Position numbers and translations under genes: made by a program. DNA of 64,000 nucleotides from the NCBI GenBank assembly GCA_019915135.1, contig JAHLMK010000006.1, positions 2,356,001 through 2,420,000 of the forward strand, in the 5' to 3' direction. The number at the start of each line of letters is the position of its first letter. The first letter of the stretch is position 1. Below, piece after piece: positions 55,473 to 64,000 of the stretch. The notes under the pieces are model-generated. The model saw only the letters and a list, made by a program, of their open reading frames with translations. It was not told the origin of the DNA and made no database searches. The DNA is from Strobilurus pachycystidiatus (Eukaryota; Basidiomycota; Agaricomycetes; Agaricales; Physalacriaceae).

Positions 55473-55923
55473 ACCTTATGACCCGCCTGCTCGCGAACTC
55501 TCCGCGAAGGACGGCGCGCCGGACTTCTGGACTGACCAAATTGTGCTGGCAACTCTTCCTCGTTTCGTAGCACGACGCGACGCGACGCGATACATCGCTT
55601 TGTCCAGGCTGTGGTGCGCCCTCTCAGCCACCGCGCACATCCACAGCGAGTACACGGACACGCCGTGGGATTCAAATCAGGAGGCATAGGGAATAAATGT
55701 GAGTGTCGGTTGTGTTTGTTGTCTTCAGAGGCCTGACGATTTGATTGGGACGGCAGGTTCCCATTGCGTCTGCGAGTGCACGGCCGGCTCAAATTCTCCA
55801 TTCTCTGCCGCGTTCAAAAACTCTCCCGACGCATTCCCTAGTAAAACCAGCGAACACGACCATCGCGCTACGCTCGCCGAACGCGAGTCAGGCTAAGACT
55901 CCACCCAATAAACGGCGCATGTA
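55473..55923 (+). pseudogene. Broken copy of the small hypothetical gene
   Basis: Paralogue of 15838-16309. The start ATG context is lost through a small deletion near 55470, and a CAG-to-TAG change makes a stop at 55687-55689, just before the GTGAGT donor. The second exon is intact and nearly identical. Confidence 0.55.
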
Positions 55924-58900
55924 AGATTCCCGACGTTACGTCGCCTGAGGGCGAAGAATGCGGGATTTGTGATAATAATTGAGTGTTGAAGAAGGTACGC
56001 GTCTCTGGGTTCTTGCTTTTGCTTTGCTTTTCGTTCGTTTGTTTCGTCTTTGCTGGAGATTCAATCTCGTTCGCCTGGTGCGAGCATTCGTCTTTCGCCA
56101 ATCTTCCGTTTCCTTGCGATGTTGTCTTTTGTCTCGGCTTGCACTCCCCATTGACGCACCCATCATTCGTAGGCATCGGTGCTATCGCGTGGATTTTCGT
56201 GGGCCGTGTCACGTCGCTCCGCTCGAGGAGGATGTAGAGCGGTGGAAGCGATCGTTGCGCTTTCGGCTGGCATTCCTTGCTACGGCGTCAACATCAACCT
56301 TCGGCGAATCTCGCTCACATCGCTCGCCATTCATCCCTCGCCATAGGGCCGAGCTTCAATCTCGCGATATCCACAGCTAAATCAAGGTCGCAGACGAATC
56401 TAGGGTGGGATGGGCATGTATCCGTGTCTGGATGCAAACCGCGACACCCATCGTTCTCGTCTTCCAATTCACGGCCTCCAGCCGAACACACCGCGATCCT
56501 CGCCTATACCTTCCCCAGTCAGTTGACCTCTAATTCCCGTGCTGACGCAGACCGCGTTTTGTTCGCAATTCCAGTTACATGACACGCAGAGTTGGGTGCG
56601 GGTGAAGAGGGGGGATGACCGATGGAGCGAGAGGACGAGGGAGAGGGAGAGGGTTGTGGTGAGGAGAGGGAGGAAGCTGGGAAAAGAGGAGGAGGAGCTC
56701 GCGCCTGAACTACGCGAATACGTCCGACGGGTGGTGATTGTTCAATGCGGTAGAATGAGGATGTGGGCCGCCGACCACATCGGAGGTAGAGGCAGTGAGA
56801 ATGGGTAATTCAACCTAGCGTCGCCTTGCCCTTGAATAAGAGGGTCGTGTACAACGATAGATTTATGACCGAGTGACAAAGGTTGGGTAGACGAAGCCAG
56901 GGGCGAGGACGGGACGAAAGCGTAATTCCGTATAATCTTGAAGTCCTGTTGATGCAGCGTCAAGTAGACTTGGACAAGAAAGCGTGTGATGATAAAAAAA
57001 AACTCGTATGCGAAAGCGTGTAATGATAAAAGGAAACTCGTATGCAAGTGGTTTCCTTGAAGCAGAGCCAGTTGTGCTCTTGACAATCATACACCGCAGA
57101 TAAGCCCAGACCAACACACCTAGAGGAAAATCATGCCGTCTCTAACGATAGAGACGTGGCGAGGAAAGCAAAAGAAAACGAGAAGTAGCGAGTCGGCGGC
57201 TCGGCTCGCGGCCCGAGTCCAGATTTACCACGCGCGTTGTGCCTGCCTGTACGCTTTGCTTGCACACCACCGCCTCCATCGAGTCGTTCGGGCTCGCAAT
57301 GACCATCGACCGCGCTAGCCACGCTCCGGGAGGACGCGAACACGGATACTCCATGCATGGGATTCGGAAGCCTTGGCGAGAATGGCGGCAGCATCGGGGT
57401 ACCATACGGACTAGGTGCGTTTGCCGTGTGGAAAGTTTGTTGGAGGATGCTGACGATTGTGCAGGACCTTTTTTCGACTCACATAGTGCGTCAATGCCCG
57501 TTGTGGGCGCGTCGTCCATACATCCGTTCACAAAATTCTCGCCGCTGGCCACTTTGCATGTGCGGTTACTGCACGCGACTCCGTGAACGCCTTCGACTAC
57601 GCCAGATGTGCCCTGCGAGTCTGCTACGCCTGTTGTGCAGCTTAATCGCGCTATTTGTGCCGTGAAACGAGACTCTTCCGTCCCGCACGCCAGCTGTCCG
57701 GCGAATGTCTGCTACGCCTGCCTCAGGCATCTGAGCCCGTCCTCCTCGCCTCCTTCCACTGCTCCTGGACCTAACCATCGAAAACATCACCATACCCGTT
57801 CCCATTTCCGCCAATTCCGCACGTCATCGCCTCCCATCTGCCCAAGAATCCAGCCGAGAGCGGGAACAGGACTCTCGCACGGTCCACGGACACAGATTCG
57901 AGCGAGCAGGATGGAGGTGGAACGGATCAATCTGGAGGACGCAGTGAATGCGGAAGAGCAGAAGGTACGTTCGACACTGATTTATCTTGGGTGAAGAACT
58001 AATCTCGTTACAGCGTCCGGTCCCAACGCTCCTTCGCCACGTCTAATGTCAGCTCCCGGTCCATGACTCTGCCTCAAGATGGAAGACAAGTGAGCGTACA
58101 TCGTCTTCCAAATCCACATCTTTCCACACTCTTTTCAACTTCCGCCCCACTCACGGGGAGGACACGAAGGACAGGCACCAGAACACGATCAATCATGCCG
58201 CGTAAAACACATCCACATTCCCGAATCCCGGTCATCACGCCCAACGCCTTCGCACCGTACCTCGAGAAAAGGTACTCGATCGAGGAGTTAGCTCGCCTGT
58301 TAAGCCGACACAAAACGAAATCAACGCACAGACTTCTCGCTCACGAACGGATTCTCGCTCACGGACAGATTCAGACCGGCGTCGTTCACTGCCTCGAAGA
58401 AAATCAGTGGCGAGGGAAGAAAATTACCACCGCTGCGGTCCTCACGTCGAACGCCTTCGCACCCTACCTCAAAGAAAGGGAGAGGAGTTTGGCTCGTGCT
58501 GAGAAAGTTGCGCGCCGCAGACGCGGAGATGGGAAGAGGGGCAGGGGGTTGGAGAATCCAACGAGGGAGGTGGCGGGTGGGGGAGAGCAAGGGGAAGGAT
58601 ACGCGGAAGGTGATGGGGGAGAGGGGGGCCACGCCGCAGAGGAGAAGCAAGAAGAGGGGATGAAGAGCTCCCCTCACGTTCCGGATCACACAAGCCCGTT
58701 CGACGGGCGTGATTATCTGATGTGGTATGAACCTCCGCTCCGGCAAGGACTTTGAGGATCATGTGGGGCTGGAAGATGGGGAGGTTGATGAGAAGAGAGC
58801 AGGCAGGGGAAGGGCACCTATGCCGTACGATGGAACTAACGCACACTTACTTTCCGGCGCGGGGTCCAACAAAGGTTGGCTACGCCAGACCAGCCGTCCG

Positions 58901-59515
58901 GCGTTCGGCTGTCCGCGAATCGGTTTCGCCAGCTGTACAACCGCCTCTCGAGCCCGTCGTCGAGGATCCTGCCCCTGCCCCACTTGCCCATTCAAATGTA
59001 ACACTGTCCGTCCAGACCCCGCCTAATCCCAGTCGCACGAGCAGCAACACGAGCAACACTCGTGCACGGACCTTGATGTTTCAAACATCCAGGTGCGGGT
59101 GCGGGTGGAGGCGGAGAGGATGGAGGAAGAAGACTCGCAGAGCTGGAGAGACAGAGAAAGAAACGGTGCGCTTCGCTTTTTCTCGTTCATTGCAATGTGA
59201 AGTGGTCTGATGATCGATTCGTAGGTTGGGGATGTGGATGTAGACGTCGATATAGAGTTGGGGTACCCCGAGGAGGGCATGGGTCTTGTTTTCGTGTACG
59301 ATTTAGGTGCTAATTAAAATGGTCATTAGGTCCCGCCAGTGTTGAAGTTCATCCGTATGCCACGCAAACCTACTTACCATATACGGACATTGCGCCACCC
59401 GAGCGCCTGTACAATTATGACTCGGACTCGATCGCTGTGCGATTGCTTATATATAGTAGATTATTTTCGCTTTGATACCTCAGTCGTCTCGCTTCCGCTG
59501 CGCACGTCTGAGGTA
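55924..59515 (+). pseudogene. Decayed family P gene (psi-P4, 5' and middle parts)
   Basis: Same relic as psi-P2 without the 940-bp element. The empty site is at 56614-56620. Recognisable pieces are PLEEDVERWKRS near 56215-56250, a region at 57133-57320 similar to 18465-18650, AFAPYLEKRYSIEELARLL near 58250-58310, AFAPYLKERERSLARA near 58460-58505, MWYEPPLRQ near 58720, LEPVVEDPAPAP near 58955, and an exon 3 remnant after the CGTAG at 59224. It lacks a single open frame. It is nearly identical to psi-P2 up to about 57080 and more divergent afterwards. Confidence 0.65.
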
Positions 59516-59522
59516 GGTATTC

Positions 59523-60321
59523 GACAACTTAGACCACATCCACAGCAGCTCGGAGCGTGCACACCCATACTCGGGGGTGCACACCCACACTCGGCCATGC
59601 TCAGGTGGACTTGACGCTGTGTTGTTTGAGCATGACTTTCATGTGGCCCGCAGGGCCACCAGGAGCACGTCACACCAGCTTGTGGCGTAGCTCTGAGCCT
59701 CTACATCATGTACATCTGTCTTCAGCACAAAACACCCAAGCATACTCACAACAGAGGTAGAACAGTCAAACAAATTCAATGATTATAAAGATAAAAAAAT
59801 CTATAACGCGAGTCTATCAAATATGTATGCAAAAAGGGACAAACGGATGATGGTTGCAAGTTGAGCATGGGCGACAGTCTTACAGTAAAGCGGAATGGTT
59901 CACTGGTGCCGTGCCTCTAAGTATATTCAATGGGTCAGTTCGCATAAGGCCGAATGAATGACTCACCGGGCCCCAAAGATTGTAAAACCACAACCGTTGA
60001 AGTCCTTCTCATGGTTGCTGGTGATCCAAGGAAATGGCACAGTCGTCTCATACATTGCCGCGACCGTTGCTGCACGAACGTCGCCGTCCGAGTCGGGCCG
60101 AGCTGCTGAGCTGAATTGATCGGACTGCATCGTAGTCATCTTGTCCCAGACTGATATGCACGTCCCAGCTGACATGCTTGCCCTTGGTCGTCGCACTTGT
60201 CCTTAGTCATCGCGCTTATCCTCAGTAGTCGCGTTCATCTTGTTTGCCGCCGTTATTGTGCTTGTCCCCGACCGTAGTGCTTGTCTGACGTGCGTGCTCG
60301 TCCTCTGCCATCCTCGTGGAT
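59523..60321. other. 800-bp foreign segment replacing family P exons 4-5
   Basis: In superunit I the matching place holds the psi-P2 exon 4-5 remnants. Here an unrelated segment fills the gap between GTATTC at about 59522 and GGATGGGGGACGG at about 60323. No clear inverted ends or target duplication were found. It contains a 7-bp stem around GCA (GTGGCCC-GCA-GGGCCAC at 59643-59659), two near-copies of a TGCACACCCA-containing unit near 59555-59595, a minus-strand gene fragment, and 19-20 bp degenerate repeats near 60178-60300. Confidence 0.6.
59880..60196 (-). pseudogene. Possible 3' gene fragment, two exons
   Basis: Minus strand: the exon ends at 59967 with residues DFNGCGFTIFGAR, followed by a 50-bp GT-AG intron (59917-59966) and a last exon 59916-59880 reading GTAPVNHSALL and a stop. 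The splice sites are good and the phase fits. The upstream limit is unclear; the ATG near 60196 is probably not the true start because the preceding DNA is repetitive. I do not recognise the family. It may be a captured 3' end of a gene from elsewhere. Confidence 0.35.
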
Positions 60322-60509
60322 GGGGGACGGTGCGGGGCCGGGTTTGAGGCGAGGGGGTGAGTTGATTTTTTTCTCTTCACTTGGGTTTGATCATCCTTTG
60401 GTTTTGATGTTGTTCTCCAAGTTGATATTTGGTTGCTAACACCCTCTGTGCAGCCACTCGCTCAGCATTGCCTCAGTGCACCGGGCATGGAGGGAGTTCG
60501 GGTGTGTAA
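60322..60509 (+). pseudogene. Terminal exons of psi-P4
   Basis: Only the second half of the zinc-finger exon (GDGAGPGLRRGG frame, the DNA matching GGGGGACGGTGCGGGGC of P1), the last intron with GCTAACAC, and the last exon remain. The last exon has the same base loss as psi-P2 and is out of frame. Confidence 0.7.
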
Positions 60510-60726
60510 ATGTAGCGTAGAGTTCCTATGTTTGTTTATCTGTAGTATGTGTACATGGTATTTATTGTTAAGTTATTCGTTAAGACATTACCTGTTTTAT
60601 CATTGTTGCATGCTCAGCTTGAAAGTACTGTGTATGAGAGTGTCAAAATAGAGTGTAACTTGAATATGGAAAAAAAAACTGGGAATATATTATACATCAA
60701 CTATGAAAGACATGTGTACTACATAT
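60510..60726. other. Convergent spacer psi-P4 / NLR5
   Basis: 217 bp, homologous to 29324-29538. Nothing else seen. Confidence 0.6.
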
Positions 60727-63700
60727 TCAATCTCTTTCATACTCCTTTGCTGCTTTGTGATCCAGTAAGATCTTCATGATCTCCCAGTGACACTTTTTTT
60801 TCTTGTGCTCAGAATAGAAATTGAACACAGACTCAACATCAGCTCCGTGTTCCATCAACAAATAAACAATTTTCACATAAGCCTTGGTTTGTTTCCAAAG
60901 GATGTCTGCTTGGCCCTTTGTGGTGGCCAGTAAAGCATTTTCATAATGCCCTCCTACCATGTTGACATCAGCCTTGTGCTGAAGTAGGGTTTGAACAACA
61001 TTTGTATTTCCCCGATAGGATGCTGCCTGCAGTGCATTTCCATAATAACCACCTTGAGCATTGACGTTGGCACCGTGGTCAATCAGAGTTTGAACAATTG
61101 TGGCATGTCCACAAAAAGATGCAATGTACAATGCACTTCCAAAGACACCATCTTGAGTGTTGACATTGGCATTATGAGCAAGTAGGGTTTGAACAACAAT
61201 GACGTGTCCATGAAAAGATGCGATCTGTAATGCATTCCCATATGAACTATCTTCAGCATTGACATCAGCACCATGATGCAAAAGAATAGTGATGATAACA
61301 TTGTTGCCAATTTCAAGGGATGAAATAAGAGCAGCATTAAGTATCTGCTGTTTGACTGGACCTGCCGTAACTATGGAGCGGACTATATTCTGCTGATTGT
61401 TGTATGCCGCATATTGTAGAAGTGAAGAATCATGGAATTTGCCATATGAAGAGCCGTACTGACGCCAAAACTGCCACTGTAGGCTTTGACGTGTCATGAG
61501 TTGAGTTGCTAATTCCATTGTCTCTGACTGGATTGTACTAAAGTCAAGATGTGCCAACCAATAGTTGGCAGAGTATTCCACAAGTTTGAATTTAGCTTTT
61601 ATGTCTGGAATCTGAACAGTGTTTCTCCAGTCCTCTGTCCTGAAGTAGCAAAGCTGTGTAAGACAAGTGTGGGCAATCATATTATGACCAGATAATGGCT
61701 GAATGCTATATTGTCCTGCAACACTAGTGATCTCATTCATAAGATAGTCACGAACAGATGAGTGAGCAAGTTGAACCTAATGAGTAATAGTCTAGTGAGT
61801 TTAAATTCAGAACCAAAGTAAGAACTACGAACCACATTCTCCACCCAGTCTGGCCCCACAACAACAAGACTTGATAGTTGTTTTGTCAACAGCATCCTAT
61901 TTTGAGTTTGCAAGGCAGGGTCAAATTGCCACATAGGAGTTGATGTGTTAAATGCAAGTGCAGCATCATTCAACTCATCAATGGTAATGTTCCGAAGGGA
62001 GAGACACAACCATTGGAGAGCTCTGTGTAAACCTAAGCTATAATCATTACTGTTGCGTGAAAGAATGCGGTTGTAAAGTGCATTCAAATCCCGAGGTAGC
62101 TGTGAGAGAGCTATAGTCAATTCTCTCTGGTTATGACACTCCACCAACTCGCAAAGCAGACAGGCAACAAAGCGGAACCTGTAATAAAGAATTTGAATCA
62201 GATGAAAGGAAAATATTGCCAATGATTGAAATCTTACATGCCGGATCCACGTTTCATGAGAGTTGTTGTGATCTCCTGCTTTTGTTCTGGTGCCCAATGC
62301 CTCAGATCATTGTTTGTCTGTAGCTGGTTGGCAATAAAGGCAGCAATGTCATCTTTCACACATATTTCAACATTCATGTCAATCTGTTTGGAGAGGGAAG
62401 GAAGACGATCTGTGAAAGGAACACAGAGCTGACTTGTCATCAAAAAATGCAGCTTTGTGCCTTGCCATTGATGCATTAGCTCAATGAAGTCCAGCAGACG
62501 CTGATGCTCTGATGATGTACATTCATCCAGTGCATCAAGAATAATATATGTATCAGAAAGATCTTGGAGAACCTTCTCAAGCATCTCAAGGACAATGTCA
62601 TACACAGGAGAGATTTGGCCACTACGACCAGCCACATGATAGTAGTTGCTTGTGATGCAATGAGGATTTGAGGTGTACTGTGAGAGCTGGTAAAGTGACC
62701 GGATGGCCGGGTTTAGGTGGTTTTTGCTGCCGTCAGACTCATTGACACTAAAGTAGAAGAACGCCAACGGGATACTTCTATCAGCATCAATGTTGTCAAT
62801 AATTGTGGAGCTAGTGGCAAAGAAATCAGAGATGTACGCTTAAATTTAGCCATCTTTTTCCTACCTGAGGACCGTCTTTCCTGTGCCTGCTACAATGTCT
62901 GTAAGTCAATGTGCACATGCTGTAGCTTGCAGACGTACAGTTACCCGAGATCCATAGCAGGGACCCGGGAGTTTCTTTCCATTCAAGAAAGCGCTTATCA
63001 TGCAAGACAAGCCAATCACCAGTGCTCTTCATCCGTGCCTCCCGAGCCCGCGTGAGATTAGAGCGCCCGTCGGGGGGACTTTCAAGCCATTTGAAGATAT
63101 CAGTGTCCATACTGGATGATAAGGTCAAACACGGGCCAGCAAGAGATATGAATATAGCACTCACACTCGGCCATGCAGATAGTCAACCTTCACAACTGAT
63201 GCGAGCGCACATTTTGTCTTGAGGGACAGAAGATCAGAGTTGACAGTTGGTGTTCTGGCTGGTTTCCTACCTGGAGACAATCACGATAGCCATCCATCTC
63301 CTTATCCAGTACATTGAAATTGGCACTGAACTTGTCGTGGCCAGCGCCCTTTGTGAACTTGCCGTGTTGCCTGTATTGTTTGACGTAGTCGGTCACATTG
63401 TCGAGCAGTCTTCGGGATGTCAGACTTTCATCCATGTTGTATAGGGAGGCAAGCTCACTCCTTATAACCGAGCAGGTCGGACTTGAGATCGTCAAGCAAA
63501 ACCGATTGACCAGTAGTTTGGACTCGTTCTAACACAGGTGCAATCGTGTTCCAAATCGCCTGGGATTTCTCGACAAGTTGGGCTACCTGTTCTTGATCCC
63601 CCGTGTAATTCTAGACGAGGGATACCTGAGATCGTGACACGTACAAATATGAGCAACGATATTGCTCACCTTGTATATCTCCAGCAGCTTTCTCATGGCC

Positions 63701-64000
63701 GCCACCACGGGTCCCACCCAGGGAACGGTCTGAACAACACTTCCCACTTGTTCGAGTGTGCTAAGGATGACATCTCCGTTCGAGATGACCGTGTCGACTA
63801 GTCTGGGTCTATCGGGCAGCCTAGCGGGCTGCGAGGTCGTCTGACTCGTCTGCCGGTCGACTACCAGAGCTGGGGCGGATATTTCGTCATGCTCTGTGCG
63901 GTCGCTTCCGCTAGAGATGGCCGACTCCACTGAAATGGGTCCACCGGGAAGAACCCGCTGCGAGGACGACGTGCGCTCGTCTACAGCAGCAGGGGCGGAT
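60727..64000 (-). CDS. NLR5: NACHT-ankyrin NLR, A-type (5' end outside window)
   Basis: Exons: beyond 64000 to 63670, 63610-63459, 63409-63271, 63217-63165, 63111-62939, 62889-62865, 62810-62238, 62178-61833, 61776-60727. The start codon would lie about 107 bases past the window by comparison with NLR3. Phases all agree. Exon 7 is 573 nt instead of 576, an in-frame loss of one Leu before YQLSQ. P-loop, Walker B and MTSQ are as in NLR1 and NLR3. About four ankyrin repeats end the protein. Intron 8 (61777-61832) is 56 bp and shows the pre-insertion state of the NLR3 MITE site. Confidence 0.85.

Noticed and set aside
59523..60321. Complete transposon
   Set aside because: I found no inverted ends or flanking target duplication, only a replaced segment.
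1..64000. tRNA or rRNA genes
   Set aside because: No cloverleaf-like A/B box arrangement or rRNA core sequence was recognised on either strand.

Overview
The window looks like an accessory, repeat-rich chromosome region of a filamentous basidiomycete, most likely an Agaricomycete. The evidence is eukaryotic gene structure with many 48-60 bp GT-AG introns, large NACHT-ankyrin NLR genes, a Ty3/gypsy chromodomain retrotransposon, and a BED/DDE transposase of a type familiar from mushroom genomes. No rRNA, tRNA, CRISPR or bacterial-style operon was seen. All exon models are manual, from splice sites and comparison between paralogues.

Layout. Two copies of a ~31-kb superunit lie head to tail (about 1-31165 and 31166-62110), followed by the start of a third. 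Each superunit carries two minus-strand NLR genes: an A-type (NLR1 at 1-2001, NLR3 at 29539-33166, NLR5 at 60727-64000) and a B-type (NLR2 at 10478-14260, NLR4 at 50240-53811). Tail-to-tail with every NLR whose 3' end is visible, 210-240 bp away, is the 3' end of a plus-strand gene family, called family P here, or a relic of it. Its product is a long, low-complexity, coiled-coil protein ending in a C2H2-like zinc finger. P1 (6727-10238) is intact. P3 (37971-50000) is its paralogue, broken by two insertions in exons. P2 (about 16.3-20.8 kb plus 27980-29323) and P4 (about 55.9-59.5 kb plus 60322-60509) are relics. Further relics of the 5' half lie just upstream of P1 and P3 (4849-6560 and 36112-37804).

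All five NLRs can be spliced by one conserved nine-exon plan with no frame error in the visible parts. The complete ones give about 1119 aa (NLR2), 983 aa (NLR3) and 1049 aa (NLR4). The order is an N-terminal helical bundle, a NACHT domain whose P-loop lies on a 25-nt micro-exon, a winged-helix region, then 4 to 9 near-identical 33-residue ankyrin repeats. This layout fits fungal NLRs that act in non-self recognition and regulated cell death.

Mobile DNA that arrived later separates the copies. There is a 7.0-kb DNA transposon (20807-27827, 9-bp target duplication), a 940-bp TTGACC-rich element (17006-17945, empty site in the other superunit), a 244-bp MITE in an intron of NLR3 (30613-30856), a 2.3-kb element with ~480-bp inverted repeats (38125-40437), and a 6.2-kb Ty3/gypsy element with apparently identical LTRs (42964-49188). 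The last carries a 234-bp MITE inside pol (48281-48514). The NLRs stay open while the paired P genes are repeatedly broken. The candidate system of interest is the repeated convergent NLR / zinc-finger coiled-coil gene pair.
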